This document shows, one piece after another, positions 1-9,532 of a stretch of 64,000 bases of DNA. The DNA is from an uncultured Sulfurovum sp. (GTDB lineage: Bacteria; Campylobacterota; Campylobacteria; Campylobacterales; Sulfurovaceae): positions 32,028 to 96,027 of the forward strand of contig CAJXJN010000002.1 in the NCBI GenBank assembly GCA_913055205.1. Direction: 5' to 3'. A program made the translations under genes and the position numbers. Position 1 is the stretch's first letter, and each line of letters starts with the position of its first letter. The notes below the pieces were generated by a model that was given only the letters and a program-made list of their open reading frames with translations, was not told where the DNA came from and made no database searches.

Positions 1-1584
1 ATCTGTGAATACTGCACCATACAGATTACCCCACACAGGATAATCTGCCTCAAAAGAGAGATTTGCCATGCTCATCGCCCCCTGTATACTATACTCTGAA
101 GGAGAGATGATCACTCCCATCTCATTATACCCATAGGCACGATTGGAAAAGGATCCACCGGCAAAAAAGAGTTTTGATTCAGGAAGTTGCGCCGAAGTTC
201 CTTCTATGAAACCTGCTTTTCCTACTGCAGCAAGTGTCAGATCACCAAACGTATGAATGATCCTTCCCTCAAAAAGGGTTTTAATGTAATCACTCGCCTT
301 GTTATCATACGCTAAACCATACTCTAAATAAGCAGAAAGATAATAGCCGTATTTTGGATTAAGTTTAGAGTCCCTTTCATCATATATCATATGTATATAA
401 GGGTAAAAAAGTAAAAAAGTCCCTTCATTTATCGCATGGGACAGTGGATTGCCTTGCATATTGTCCAAAAGTGAAACATAAATACTTTCCAAAGCCAAAC
501 CGCTCCTCAAGATCAATTTCTTATCTGTGTAGGCTAAGAAAATTTTTCCATGGGTTTTCTCCTCCAGAAAGCCTTCAAATTCCAGATTTGAATACCCTGT
601 CTTTAAACCTAAATCAATATAGTAATCCAAGATATTAAAAAATGCCGGTTTGAAAAATTCCAGCTCTACCAGTTGTTCTTTACTTGACCAGGCAGCTTTT
701 GATTTAAATTTTTGGGCATTGCCTAAAAAATTCTTCTTAATATACTCTGCCTGTACACGTAGGCCTACAAAAGTATCATAGCCTGCACCCATACGGTAAT
801 AATGACTTTTCTCAATCTCGGAAACAGTAATATCCACAGGTACCACATTATAAAATTTTCGATCATATTTCACCAATATACTATCAAAAGCATCTAAACC
901 ATAAAGGGCATCATAGGTATCTTTAATCAGTTCTGTATTAAATTTTTCTCCCTTGGCAGCTCTCACTCTTGATCCAACGACCTCTTTATCAATACTCTTC
1001 AAACCTTTTACTGTAACATCACCAAAGGTACAAATACCGCCTTTCTTCAAGAGATATTTTAAATCTACTTTATGTTTATCAAGATCAACATAAGCCTTAG
1101 TATCAAGATCATAACTGCAATACCCGTCTTTAAGCAATGCCTGAATAATATTTTTTTTGATGTTCATAAAATCTTTGGCTCTGAATATCTCTCCACTCTT
1201 TACTGTCACCAAAGCGCTAAGATCATAGTCACTGCTGATAGTAATATCATTGATTTTTACAGGCAGATTCTCTTCGATCGTTACATCAACAGTGCTATGC
1301 GTCTCTTTGATGGTAAAACGGGCATCATAAAAACCTTCCGAGTCATAAAAACTTTTTAACGAAAGCTTTAACGTAGGGAGAAGTTTATCTTTTATTCTAG
1401 GTGTATCCTCTTTCCAAAATTCAAAAAAACTTTTGCGTTCAACCCCTAAAGCATCCTGTAAAACAGCTTCATCAAAATGTTTTTGTCCTGTAAAATGGAT
1501 GATATGCGTAGGAAGTTTCATATCCTCTGAAGCAAGCAGGGCAGTAAAGAATAATAATGTAACAAGTATCCATTTATAATGCAT
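1..1584 (-). CDS. Omp85/TamA-like outer-membrane assembly protein (3' end outside window)
   Basis: The minus-strand frame stays open from an ATG at 1584 to the window edge (528 codons), so the C-terminus is missing. An N-terminal signal peptide of about 19 residues is followed by a POTRA-like region (about 25-215) and a beta-barrel region rich in aromatic strands. The motif FFAGGSFSNRAYGY at about 473-486 matches the conserved Gly-Gly...Arg-x-Tyr-Gly loop of Omp85 barrels. A GGAGAA ribosome site precedes the ATG. TamA-type proteins are usually 570-600 residues, so about 50-70 residues are probably missing. The expected role is insertion of beta-barrel or autotransporter proteins in the outer membrane. 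BamA is less likely because too few POTRA repeats would fit. The family call is by motif and layout. Confidence 0.78.
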   Translation of the reverse strand, partial: MHYKWILVTLLFFTALLASEDMKLPTHIIHFTGQKHFDEAVLQDALGVERKSFFEFWKEDTPRIKDKLLPTLKLSLKSFYDSEGFYDARFTIKETHSTVDVTIEENLPVKINDITISSDYDLSALVTVKSGEIFRAKDFMNIKKNIIQALLKDGYCSYDLDTKAYVDLDKHKVDLKYLLKKGGICTFGDVTVKGLKSIDKEVVGSRVRAAKGEKFNTELIKDTYDALYGLDAFDSILVKYDRKFYNVVPVDITVSEIEKSHYYRMGAGYDTFVGLRVQAEYIKKNFLGNAQKFKSKAAWSSKEQLVELEFFKPAFFNILDYYIDLGLKTGYSNLEFEGFLEEKTHGKIFLAYTDKKLILRSGLALESIYVSLLDNMQGNPLSHAINEGTFLLFYPYIHMIYDERDSKLNPKYGYYLSAYLEYGLAYDNKASDYIKTLFEGRIIHTFGDLTLAAVGKAGFIEGTSAQLPESKLFFAGGSFSNRAYGYNEMGVIISPSEYSIQGAMSMANLSFEADYPVWGNLYGAVFTD

Positions 1585-1764
1585 AATAGAAAGTTCTCCA
1601 ATGGACCATTCTATCAAAAACTAACTAATATATCCATAGATTAAAATTTATTATGATATTGCCAAATCTTTGTATTACCTATGGGTAGTCCTACAGATTT
1701 CTTTACTCATATCTTCCCTCTTCCCGTTCTTTCAAAGTTTTAGGTATTCAGAGGTGCCCTTTGG

Positions 1765-2670
1765 TCAGTACGGCAATAATAGATCTTTTACACTCTGATG
1801 CGGATCTTTCCCCTCCTCTATCATTGCATAGACTTCAGATGCGATAGGAAGATAAATTTCTTTATCTTCTGCTATTTTATGTAAAGCTTTTGCTGTAGGA
1901 ACACCTTCTGCTACTTCTCCAAGCTCCTCGAGTATCTCCACTATACTTTGCCCTTTGGCCAGTCCTAACCCTACCCTATAGTTTCGTGAGAGTGTAGAAC
2001 TTGCCGTGAGGAAAAGGTCACCTGCACCACCCAAAGAGAGAAAAGTCTCTACTCTTGCTCCAAAATATTCTCCAAAACGTGACATCTCAACCAAACCTCT
2101 TGAGATCAGTGCCGCCCTGGCATTATTTCCAAGTCCCAATCCATCACAGACACCACCTGCTATGGCAATGACATTTTTGTATGCACCTGCAACCTCTGCC
2201 CCTACGACATCATCACTCACATACCCTTTGATAAAGTCAGGTAAAGCATCAGCATAGGTTTGAGCCAATTCGATATTGGTAGAACTTATCATCAGTGCCG
2301 TTGGAAGAGATTTCTGAACTTCAGCAGCAAAAGAGGGACCCGAAATAAATGCCAATCTTTCATTTGGAACAAATTTCCCATAGATCTCATTGAGAAATGC
2401 ACCGGTACTGGTCTCTATACCTTTTGCCGCTACAAGAATGTTCTGTCCATGATCTACAAAGTGTTCTTCCATCCACATTCTCACAAATTGCGCAGGGATA
2501 GCCATAATCAGGTACTTTCTGCTGAGTGCTTCTTCCAAAGAAACAAAATTCTCTATCTCTTTCACTGTACGGGAATAAATGACTACATCATTATTCTGAC
2601 TATAAGCATGATAAAGTGCCTGTCCCCATTTTCCTGCACCTATAATCGCTATTTTCATATCATTTTTCAT
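1765..2670 (-). CDS. gpsA: Glycerol-3-phosphate dehydrogenase [NAD(P)+]
   Basis: Reduces dihydroxyacetone phosphate to sn-glycerol-3-phosphate, the backbone for phospholipid synthesis, in the cytoplasm. The N-terminus carries the Rossmann motif GAGKWG (residues 11-16). AAKGIE, ISGPSFAAEV and the substrate-binding run AYKNVIAIAGGVCDGLGLGNN are all characteristic of GpsA. The length of 301 residues is slightly short but normal for Campylobacterota. The ATG at 2670 overlaps the stop of the upstream RCK gene (ATGA), with AAGGA about 7 bases before it. A second ATG four codons in is possible. Expected to be translationally coupled to the two potassium-channel genes. Confidence 0.96.
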   Translation of the reverse strand: MKNDMKIAIIGAGKWGQALYHAYSQNNDVVIYSRTVKEIENFVSLEEALSRKYLIMAIPAQFVRMWMEEHFVDHGQNILVAAKGIETSTGAFLNEIYGKFVPNERLAFISGPSFAAEVQKSLPTALMISSTNIELAQTYADALPDFIKGYVSDDVVGAEVAGAYKNVIAIAGGVCDGLGLGNNARAALISRGLVEMSRFGEYFGARVETFLSLGGAGDLFLTASSTLSRNYRVGLGLAKGQSIVEILEELGEVAEGVPTAKALHKIAEDKEIYLPIASEVYAMIEEGKDPHQSVKDLLLPY

Positions 2671-3365
2671 ACTTCTTTCCTTCTGATCATTTCCTCAAAG
2701 TGTACCAAATCAAACTGCTTTCCGATACATACCAAAATATCACCACTGTCCAATTTATGAGATATACCACTGGTAATAAAAATGAAATGGCTGCTCAACT
2801 CTTTATCTATCATACCGATAAGCATGATCTCATACTTGGAAAAATCAACCTCTTCCACCATCATCCCATCCAAAAATGAATCCCGGGGTATCTCAATCTC
2901 TTTAAATGAAATATTATGGGTATTCAAAATAAATCCATCAAGCAATTGGGTTGTAACAGGTTTACGCAATAAATTGTGAATACGATTGGCAGTCACACGA
3001 TACAGATCTATGACCTTGGTTGCACCGGCCATATAGAGTTTTTCCGTTGTATGGATCGAATCAGACAATGCAATAATAGGAGAATCCGGAAAGAGATCAT
3101 GCAAGGTAAGGGTTAAATAGACATTCAGATGGATATCATCCATCACACAGATGAGATAATCCTCTTTCTCGATAAGCAGATTTTCCAGATTTTCATCTTT
3201 TGTGACATCCATCAGTATTACATCGGCAAAACCGTCCTCTTTTGCTTTCTTATAACGCATTCTGTCAGACTCTATAATAGTAATGAGAAACTGGTCTTTC
3301 TCCAATCCTTCACAGATCATTTTTCCCTGTTTGCCATACCCCAGCATAAATGCACGTTTTTTCAC
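2667..3365 (-). CDS. RCK-domain (TrkA-like) potassium regulatory protein
   Basis: A soluble 232-residue protein. It starts with a Rossmann-like GYGKQGKMICEGL segment (residues 9-21), followed by a typical RCK_N domain and then an RCK_C (TrkA_C) domain from about 145. It has no membrane segment. RCK proteins bind NAD(H), ATP or ions and gate K+ channels or Trk/Ktr transporters. It directly follows, with a 4-base overlap, a channel that carries its own RCK region, so it may form hetero-octameric gating rings with that channel. Sequence divergence in the nucleotide loop leaves the ligand unknown. Confidence 0.85.
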   Translation of the reverse strand: MKKRAFMLGYGKQGKMICEGLEKDQFLITIIESDRMRYKKAKEDGFADVILMDVTKDENLENLLIEKEDYLICVMDDIHLNVYLTLTLHDLFPDSPIIALSDSIHTTEKLYMAGATKVIDLYRVTANRIHNLLRKPVTTQLLDGFILNTHNISFKEIEIPRDSFLDGMMVEEVDFSKYEIMLIGMIDKELSSHFIFITSGISHKLDSGDILVCIGKQFDLVHFEEMIRRKEV

Positions 3366-4909
3366 AGCAATCCCCTTTGATGGATCTCTTTAAAATCATC
3401 CACACTGATCTTTAATCCCATAATAACCATCACATCATTTTTTTCAAAGACCAAATCTTTGGAAGGATTAAAAATAAACTCTCCGTTATGCTCTCTTTTC
3501 AGTGCGATCAAGAGCAGTTTTTTCTCTTTTAAAGGAATATCCTCTATCCGTTTTCCTTCAAAACTGCTCCCTTCATACACCTTGACTTCATCAATATATG
3601 CCATACTTTTTCCAGTAAGGATCGCCTCCAAAGCATTATGCATGATCGGCTGGGTGATTGCAGTCATGAACATAACATTCGCAACATGTGCCGGTTTCAA
3701 GACATGATCTGCTCCGGCAAGCCGGTATTTCCTCTCCATGTTTTCATCGATTGCTTTTACAATGACAAGGATATCTTTGGAAAGGCTCTTTGCATTGAGT
3801 GTAATATAGATATTTTCAATATCACTTTGGGTAAGACAGAGTACCGTAATTTTGGAATACTTTATATTGAACTTGCTTAAGACATCATATCGGCTGGCAT
3901 CCTCTTCAATGGCATTGTATCCATCCTTAAGCGCTTGCTTTACTTTTTCAGGATCCTTCTCCAGGATGACATAAGGATACTCCGACTCCTGCTTCTGTCT
4001 TAAAAACATTTTTACCAGTTGTCCATATCCACAGAGGATTAAAAAAGACTCTTTTGTATTGATCTCCTCTATCACCCGATTATCTTTGAGCTCCGTCAAT
4101 TTTTCAGAAAATGCCGAAACGATGACCGAAGTGACAAACGAGATCATTGCAAGACCTGAAACAATGATCAGCATGGAAACTACCCGTCCCTGATGGGTTA
4201 CAGGAGAGATATCACCATACCCTACAGTTGAAATAGTCACCAATGCCCAGTAAATGGCATCAAACAAGGTATTGATATGAGGGTTGTATGTTTCCTCGAA
4301 CACATAAATAGCGATACCTGCCGTCATCACAATGAAAATGAGTAAAAAAAGTAAAGTCAACAGTTCAAAACGTTTATTGTTCAATACCTCTACGAACTGA
4401 TTGATGTTCTTGGTATAGCGAAGAAGCTTAAAGACACGAAAAAGTACAAAAATACGCAATACTCTCAGCGGTCGATAAGCAGGTAAAATAGCCAGAAGGT
4501 CTATGATGGCAGCCGGAGTGACCATATAGTGCAGCTTTTCGATGATAATCTTTTTAAGAGAGTGCCAAAGTGAAAACTTTTTTTGAAGGAAGAGTGCTTT
4601 TTCATAATCACTGACAATGACCTTATGCAGATCATTATGTACCCAGATACGAGCGATATATTCTATAAAAAAAATAAAGGAAACGATGTAGATGTCATAA
4701 AAATCCATCCATTCAGGTACAGGGTTTCTTACCCCATGGACCAAAATCCCTACCGAAGTAAGGATCAAAAAGATCATAAAGCTATCAAGATACTTTTTAT
4801 AAGGGTATTCAGGGTTTACTAAAATATCAGCAAAAAAAGTTTTTACTTTTTTGTATCTGTTAGAGCTATTGATAAAGAAAGCAAATCTTACTATTGTTTC
4901 TGATATCAC
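3362..4909 (-). CDS. Voltage-gated-like potassium channel with C-terminal RCK domains
   Basis: A 515-residue inner-membrane protein of the Kch type. Transmembrane segments occupy about 43-60, 72-90 and 130-205. An S4-like helix at 146-164 carries regularly spaced arginines. The selectivity filter TVGYGD is at 228-233, followed by the S6 helix. The cytoplasmic part starts with a Rossmann motif CGYGQLVKMF near 292 and continues into RCK_N and RCK_C. The expected role is K+ conductance for osmotic or membrane-potential control. The gene overlaps the downstream RCK gene by 4 bases, and gatB lies 15 bases upstream, so it may be read from the gatB promoter. Confidence 0.92.
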   Translation of the reverse strand: MISETIVRFAFFINSSNRYKKVKTFFADILVNPEYPYKKYLDSFMIFLILTSVGILVHGVRNPVPEWMDFYDIYIVSFIFFIEYIARIWVHNDLHKVIVSDYEKALFLQKKFSLWHSLKKIIIEKLHYMVTPAAIIDLLAILPAYRPLRVLRIFVLFRVFKLLRYTKNINQFVEVLNNKRFELLTLLFLLIFIVMTAGIAIYVFEETYNPHINTLFDAIYWALVTISTVGYGDISPVTHQGRVVSMLIIVSGLAMISFVTSVIVSAFSEKLTELKDNRVIEEINTKESFLILCGYGQLVKMFLRQKQESEYPYVILEKDPEKVKQALKDGYNAIEEDASRYDVLSKFNIKYSKITVLCLTQSDIENIYITLNAKSLSKDILVIVKAIDENMERKYRLAGADHVLKPAHVANVMFMTAITQPIMHNALEAILTGKSMAYIDEVKVYEGSSFEGKRIEDIPLKEKKLLLIALKREHNGEFIFNPSKDLVFEKNDVMVIMGLKISVDDFKEIHQRGLL

Positions 4910-4923
4910 AGCTCAATCTCCTG

Positions 4924-6354
4924 TTATGAAAGGCGTTGTTTAAGTAGCTCGTTTACCTTACCGGGGTTTGCAGATCCTTTACTGGCTTTCATCGTTTGTC
5001 CCACAAAGAACCCAAAAAGTTTGTCTTTACCGGACTTATACTGCTCTACTTTGTCCTGGTTCGCAGCTAAGATCTCATCAATGATGGCCAAAATAGCACC
5101 ATCATCACTTACTTGAGCGAGTCCAAGTTCATCAATGATCGCATCTATATCACGATCCTCATTCTCCATCATATAGTCAAGTACTTCTTTGGCACCCTTA
5201 CCTGAGACTGTATCGTCTGCTATTTTAGAAACAAGTTCACCTAAAGTTTTAGCATCAACAGGAGAGTTTTCTATCTCTAAACCTGCTTTGTTCAGACGTC
5301 CAAGAAGTTCTGAAGTCAACCATGTCACTGCTGTTTTTGCTACGGCTCCATGCTCTAACATCTCTTCAAAATAATACGCCATCTCTTTCGCTGATGTAAT
5401 TACAAGTGCATCATCTTTTTTAATACCAAGTTCTTCCACATAACGTTTCACTTTTGCATCCGGAAGTTCCGGTATTTTCTTTGCCTCTTCTATCATCTCA
5501 TCCGTTACAATAAGCGGACGCAGATCCGGATCCGGGAAATAACGATAATCAGCCGCTTCCTCTTTCCCTCTCATGGACCTGGTTACTCCCTGAGCTACGT
5601 CCCAAAGACGCGTCTCCTGATGTACTTCCTGCTCATAGACACCATCTTCATAAGCTTCTGTTTGTCTATGTACTTCATAAGCAATGGCAGCAGCCACAAA
5701 TCTAAAAGAGTTGATATTTTTGATCTCAACCCTTGTACCGAATGCCTCCTGCCCTTTTGGACGGATAGAGACATTCACATCACATCTGAACGATCCCTCT
5801 TGCATGTTCGCATCAGAGATATCGAGGTAACGTACCGTAGAGTGTAACTTTTTCAAGTATGCCACCGCTTCATCAGAACTTCTCATATCCGGCTCAGATA
5901 CGATCTCGAGCAGTGGTGTACCGGCACGATTCAAATCCACTTTGGAGTGGTTGCCCTCATGCATATTTTTCCCTGCATCTGCCTCAAGGTGTGCCTGTGT
6001 CATACCGATACGCTTTTGTGATCCGTCTTCAAGATCTATAAATACTTCACCTTTTTGTACAATAGCCTTTGTCAGCTGCGTGATCTGGTACGCCGAAGGA
6101 CTGTCAGGGTAGAAATAGGACTTTCTGTCAAAATGGGAAACATGATTTATATTTGCATTGATCGCATACCCAAATCTCATCGCTTTGATGGCTGCTTCTT
6201 TGTTTACAACCGGCAGTGCCCCGGGAAGAGCCAGACAAGTAGGACAGGTATTTTTATTTTGATGCTCTGCAAAAGAGGTAGGACAGGAGCAAAAGAGTTT
6301 TGTTTTAGTGTTAAGTTGAACATGAACTTCAAGACCGATGACGGTTTCAAACAT
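4924..6354 (-). CDS. gatB: Asp-tRNA(Asn)/Glu-tRNA(Gln) amidotransferase subunit B
   Basis: GatB, 476 residues, the standard length. It phosphorylates and transamidates misacylated Glu-tRNA(Gln) and Asp-tRNA(Asn) together with GatA and GatC, which are not in this window. Visible motifs are the N-terminal [21 protein letters not shown], the Zn-type cysteines CSCP and [23 protein letters not shown], and a C-terminal YqeY-like tail domain from about 330. An AAGGA ribosome site lies 8 bases before the ATG, and a -10 box lies upstream at 6395-6400. Confidence 0.98.
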   Translation of the reverse strand: MFETVIGLEVHVQLNTKTKLFCSCPTSFAEHQNKNTCPTCLALPGALPVVNKEAAIKAMRFGYAINANINHVSHFDRKSYFYPDSPSAYQITQLTKAIVQKGEVFIDLEDGSQKRIGMTQAHLEADAGKNMHEGNHSKVDLNRAGTPLLEIVSEPDMRSSDEAVAYLKKLHSTVRYLDISDANMQEGSFRCDVNVSIRPKGQEAFGTRVEIKNINSFRFVAAAIAYEVHRQTEAYEDGVYEQEVHQETRLWDVAQGVTRSMRGKEEAADYRYFPDPDLRPLIVTDEMIEEAKKIPELPDAKVKRYVEELGIKKDDALVITSAKEMAYYFEEMLEHGAVAKTAVTWLTSELLGRLNKAGLEIENSPVDAKTLGELVSKIADDTVSGKGAKEVLDYMMENEDRDIDAIIDELGLAQVSDDGAILAIIDEILAANQDKVEQYKSGKDKLFGFFVGQTMKASKGSANPGKVNELLKQRLS

Positions 6355-6394
6355 AATGATTTTCCTTATAAATAGTGCATATTAAATTAAATAG

Positions 6395-6400
6395 ATTATA
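6395..6400 (-). promoter_or_regulatory. Candidate -10 box of gatB
   Basis: A perfect TATAAT on the minus strand 41 bases before the gatB ATG, set in AT-rich DNA as usual for Campylobacterota sigma-70 promoters. No clear -35 is visible, which is also typical. Inferred from sequence only. Confidence 0.5.
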
Positions 6401-6455
6401 GCGTTTTGGTCATTTGAGAGAGTTTATGAAAAGCCCATATATTCAGTACACAGGG

Positions 6456-6737
6456 TTATTCAGAGGATTCATTTTCTTTCTGCATGAGAAGTTTCTGAAG
6501 CAGTTTTGTCTGTTTCTTAAGTTCTTCATGGTTTTCTTTGTTGGTGATGATATGTTCAAGCACTAATACACCTAGCAAACCAGGCAATGCACCCAATACT
6601 GCAGAAATAACAGCAAAAAAGAAACTATTCTGATATGAAGCAAAAAAAGAAGTTACAGCGCCGATGAGCACAAAAGCCCAAGCAGCGCCTAAGAGAAAGT
6701 TAATTACAAAGCCCAGCGGCTTATCGTTTAATCTCAT
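6456..6737 (-). CDS. Small membrane protein of unknown function next to atpB
   Basis: A 93-residue protein with two hydrophobic segments (about 8-30 and 38-62), followed by a charged, Glu/Lys-rich tail (about 63-93) likely to be helical or coiled-coil in the cytoplasm. It starts 11 bases after the atpB stop, so it is probably cotranscribed with it. The position suggests a helper of the F-type ATP synthase a-subunit, in the way AtpI/AtpZ-like genes flank atp genes, but no sequence motif proves this. I do not recognise a named family. Confidence 0.75.
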   Translation of the reverse strand: MRLNDKPLGFVINFLLGAAWAFVLIGAVTSFFASYQNSFFFAVISAVLGALPGLLGVLVLEHIITNKENHEELKKQTKLLQKLLMQKENESSE

Positions 6738-6748
6738 TCGTGAGTCTG

Positions 6749-7468
6749 TTAAACAGCACCCATTGTATCGACAACAGGATTCGGTGCTTTTTCATGCTCC
6801 TCATCGATAGCTACAGCACCTGCAAGATAAACATAGATAAGAATCATAAATACAAACGTCTGCAACAATGCTGAGAATGTCAACAGAAGATAAGCAGGAA
6901 GTGGTGCAACGAAAGGTACCAGCATCAAAAGTACCCATAAGAACAGGTCATCACCCTTGATGTTACCAAAAAGTCTGAATGAAAGTGAAATGATCCTTGA
7001 AATATGTGAAACAATTTCAATAGGGAACATCAACGGCGCAAGCAGTTTTACCGGACCGGCAAAGTGTGCGAAGTAATGTACAACACCTTGTTTTTTGATA
7101 CCTTCATAGTTATAATAGAAAAACACCATAAGTGCCAACGGCAATGTTACGTTGATGTTTGAAGTAGGAGATTCAAACCCCGGGATAATACCGATAACAT
7201 TCGAAACAAAAACAAAGATCCCTACAGCTGCAACAAGCGGGAGATACTTTCTAGCCATCTCTTCGCCAATCACATCTTTACCCATGGCGATCACACCGCC
7301 AAGGTATGCCTCCATCACATTTTGTGTACCGTTCGGTACTGCTCTAAGACTCTTTGTAGCCATTTTTGCAATAGCAATTATAATGATCGCTACTAAGATC
7401 AAGTGTGCAACGATCATTGCCTGACCGTGACCGAAAATAGCACCTAGGTAAGTAAATACACCTTCCAT
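6749..7468 (-). CDS. atpB: ATP synthase F0 subunit a
   Basis: A 239-residue integral membrane protein forming the proton half-channels next to the c-ring of F1F0 ATP synthase. Five to six transmembrane helices are visible. The conserved helix [20 protein letters not shown] (about 152-171) contains the essential Arg of the a subunit, and a C-terminal helix is rich in Leu/Phe. The rest of the atp operon is absent, so this is the stand-alone atpB found in Campylobacterota genomes. An AGAGGA ribosome site and a -10-like TAAAAT (7498-7503) precede it. Confidence 0.97.
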   Translation of the reverse strand: MEGVFTYLGAIFGHGQAMIVAHLILVAIIIIAIAKMATKSLRAVPNGTQNVMEAYLGGVIAMGKDVIGEEMARKYLPLVAAVGIFVFVSNVIGIIPGFESPTSNINVTLPLALMVFFYYNYEGIKKQGVVHYFAHFAGPVKLLAPLMFPIEIVSHISRIISLSFRLFGNIKGDDLFLWVLLMLVPFVAPLPAYLLLTFSALLQTFVFMILIYVYLAGAVAIDEEHEKAPNPVVDTMGAV

Positions 7469-7497
7469 AAAACGTCCTCTTGTTAATATTTGGCTGT

Positions 7498-7503
7498 ATT
7501 TTA
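7498..7503 (-). promoter_or_regulatory. Candidate -10 box of atpB
   Basis: TGTAAAAT on the minus strand, about 30 bases upstream of the atpB ATG in an AT-rich gap of 71 bases. It is the only good -10 match in the gap. No -35 was recognised. Confidence 0.4.
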
Positions 7504-7539
7504 CAAAAAATGTACTAAAAACTCGGTTAATTATGGGGT

Positions 7540-8295
7540 TTAAATATCTATTTTTTCCTGTCCTATACGATAAAGTGCAAAATCATACTTCACAGGATCA
7601 TTCTTATCCCATTGTCTAAACCTGTCCGTTAATTCCAGAACCGCTTTCATATCATAACTTTTACGTTTGAGTAAACCCAACTTTCGTGACACAGCAAAGG
7701 TATGTGTATCCAGTGGCATCAACAGATCTTTTTTATCTATCCTTGTCCACAATCCCATATCAAGTTCATCTTTACGTATCATCCAGCGTAAGTACATCAT
7801 ATATCTCTTGTAGGTTCCTGCAGCATTTACCTTTTCAGGTACAGAGCCTGTGAGGAAGTTATATCCTCGTGTCGCATGAGGATAGACAGATTTTACTCTA
7901 TCTATGAAATGCCATAATCCATCTAGAATATGATGCTCTTTTTTATAGCCTTCATAAAATATATTTTCAATGCTGTCTATTTCTTTTAATCGTTTCAATG
8001 CGATGAATATTGCTATGACATCTTCAGGTTTTTGAAAACGGTAGTAATGTGAGGAGAGTCTATTCTTGATACGCTCTTCATCTTCATCCAACAAGGAGAA
8101 ATCCAGACTCTCTAAAAATTTTATGATCTGGCCTGCATTGCCATAAGCAAACAGTGCACAGATAAGCGCAATGGATTCATCTTGATATTTGGAAGCTATC
8201 AACAGCGGATCAGGTTTTTCATAGGAGAGTTCGGTAAGCGAATTTCGTCGACTCACTTCAGCATCAAGAAGCTGTTTGACTTCAGACAAACGCAT
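7540..8295 (-). CDS. TIGR02757/DUF2400 family protein
   Basis: A 251-residue soluble protein matching the TIGR02757 family, recognised by [19 protein letters not shown] near 46-64, by a central [20 protein letters not shown] run and by [15 protein letters not shown] near 194-208. The family has a helix-hairpin/endonuclease III-like look (a helical fold with a late Asp), but its biochemical function is unknown to me. The ribosome site GGGAGG in front of the ATG lies in DNA flanking a GC-rich palindrome at 8309-8340, so the palindrome family abuts this gene's translation signal. Confidence 0.85.
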   Translation of the reverse strand: MRLSEVKQLLDAEVSRRNSLTELSYEKPDPLLIASKYQDESIALICALFAYGNAGQIIKFLESLDFSLLDEDEERIKNRLSSHYYRFQKPEDVIAIFIALKRLKEIDSIENIFYEGYKKEHHILDGLWHFIDRVKSVYPHATRGYNFLTGSVPEKVNAAGTYKRYMMYLRWMIRKDELDMGLWTRIDKKDLLMPLDTHTFAVSRKLGLLKRKSYDMKAVLELTDRFRQWDKNDPVKYDFALYRIGQEKIDI

Positions 8296-8308
8296 TTTTC
8301 ACCTCCCG

Positions 8309-8340
8309 TGTAGGTCGGGGTGCCCTCACCCCGACCTACA
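8309..8340. repeat. GC-rich palindrome, REP-like family (copy 1)
   Basis: Perfect 14-bp arms (8309-8322 and 8327-8340) with a CCCT loop and TGTAGG ends. It lies between the TIGR02757 gene and lptB, two bases after the lptB stop codon, and could act as a transcription or mRNA-stability signal. It shares the TGTAGG...CCTACA ends with nine other copies in this window. Confidence 0.85.
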
Positions 8341-8342
8341 TG

Positions 8343-9065
8343 TTAAAATGTAAAATGTTCACCCAGATAATATTTTCTTACATTCTCATCATTTGCAATC
8401 TCATTGCTTTTTCCGCTTGCAAGCATCTCTCCGGAACGCATCACATAGGCTCGGTCACAAATACCCAGTGTTTCACGTACATTATGATCCGTAATAAGAA
8501 TACCCATATCCAGGTCTACAAGTTGTTTAATGATGTTCTGGATATCGATCACTGCGATAGGATCAACACCGGCAAAAGGTTCATCAAGCAATAAGAACTT
8601 TGGTTCACCTACCAATGCTCTGGCAATCTCTACCCTTCTTCTTTCTCCACCACTGAGACGTATCCCCTGACGGCTGCGGATAGGTTCAATGTTGAAAATC
8701 TCCAGCAGTTTTTCAATACGCGGCTGCATAATCTCTTCCGGCAAATTTAAAGCTTCGGCTGCAATAAGAAGATTCTCTTCCACTGTAAGGTCTTTAAATA
8801 TGCTTGATTCCTGAGGCAAGTATCCTATACCCAACTGTGCACGTTTGCTTAGAGGGAGTTCTGTAACATTCTCACCGTCTAAAAAAACTTCTCCGCTTGT
8901 GACTCCGGTTAAACCGCACACCATATAAAATGATGTTGTTTTTCCCGCACCGTTGGGTCCCAAAAGGCCGACGATCTCTTTACTCTTTACTTCAAGAGAG
9001 ATATCATGTACGATCTGTGTCTTTTTGATGGTTTTAGAGAGATGTTTGGCTTCAAGTGTGTGCAT
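8343..9065 (-). CDS. lptB: LPS export ABC transporter ATP-binding protein
   Basis: LptB, 240 residues. It hydrolyses ATP to drive LptFG extraction of lipopolysaccharide from the inner membrane into the Lpt bridge. Walker A GPNGAGKTTS is at about 37-46, the signature LSGGERRRVEIARAL at about 137-151, and Walker B FLLLDEPFAGVDP at about 157-169, with the switch His in ITDHNVRE. The gene overlaps tsaE by one base (ATGA-like junction), a common Campylobacterota arrangement. Confidence 0.97.
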   Translation of the reverse strand: MHTLEAKHLSKTIKKTQIVHDISLEVKSKEIVGLLGPNGAGKTTSFYMVCGLTGVTSGEVFLDGENVTELPLSKRAQLGIGYLPQESSIFKDLTVEENLLIAAEALNLPEEIMQPRIEKLLEIFNIEPIRSRQGIRLSGGERRRVEIARALVGEPKFLLLDEPFAGVDPIAVIDIQNIIKQLVDLDMGILITDHNVRETLGICDRAYVMRSGEMLASGKSNEIANDENVRKYYLGEHFTF

Positions 9066-9478
9066 TATGCTTCTATCCTATAGATTCTACTGTTTTCTTT
9101 GGGTTCGATCTCTATCGTGACAACATTATAGCCTACACCTTCTAAAAAGGCTTTAAGCGCATCAGATCCCCACTCTACCATATGCCACCCGTGTTTTTCA
9201 AACTCCTCAAAGAGTCCCATCTGCATAAATTCTTCATGATCCAAACGGTAAAGATCATAATGGTAAAGTCCCTCACCATAACAGTGCTGCAACGAAAAAG
9301 TAGGAGAAGTCACTTCACTCTCTATACCTTTTGCTTTCGCTATGGCTTGGGTCAGTGTTGTCTTTCCTGCAGCAAGATCGCCTCTAAGAAAGACAATAGC
9401 GTTGGCAGGAAGTGTTTCTTCCAGGTAACTGACTACTTTATCAAGTTCTGACAGTGATGCTGTTATCTCTTTAATCAT
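9065..9478 (-). CDS. tsaE: tRNA threonylcarbamoyladenosine biosynthesis ATPase TsaE
   Basis: A 137-residue P-loop protein that supports TsaD/TsaB in making t6A37 on ANN-decoding tRNAs. The Walker A-like GDLAAGKTTLTQ is at about 33-44. The family motif SPTFSLQHCYG and the HYDLYRL run (about 72-78) are both diagnostic. Coupled to lptB downstream and separated from trpD upstream by a GC-rich palindrome. Confidence 0.96.
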   Translation of the reverse strand: MIKEITASLSELDKVVSYLEETLPANAIVFLRGDLAAGKTTLTQAIAKAKGIESEVTSPTFSLQHCYGEGLYHYDLYRLDHEEFMQMGLFEEFEKHGWHMVEWGSDALKAFLEGVGYNVVTIEIEPKENSRIYRIEA

Positions 9479-9500
9479 TTTGTTCCTACTTATGAATATC

Positions 9501-9532
9501 TGTAGGGGGTGTCCCTTGTGGGCACCCTACCC
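9501..9532. repeat. GC-rich palindrome, REP-like family (copy 2), supplies trpD stop
   Basis: TGTAGGGGGTGTCCC ... GGGCACCCTAC forms an imperfect hairpin. The CTA of its right end is the TAG stop codon of trpD on the minus strand, so the last trpD codons are encoded by the repeat. Confidence 0.75.
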
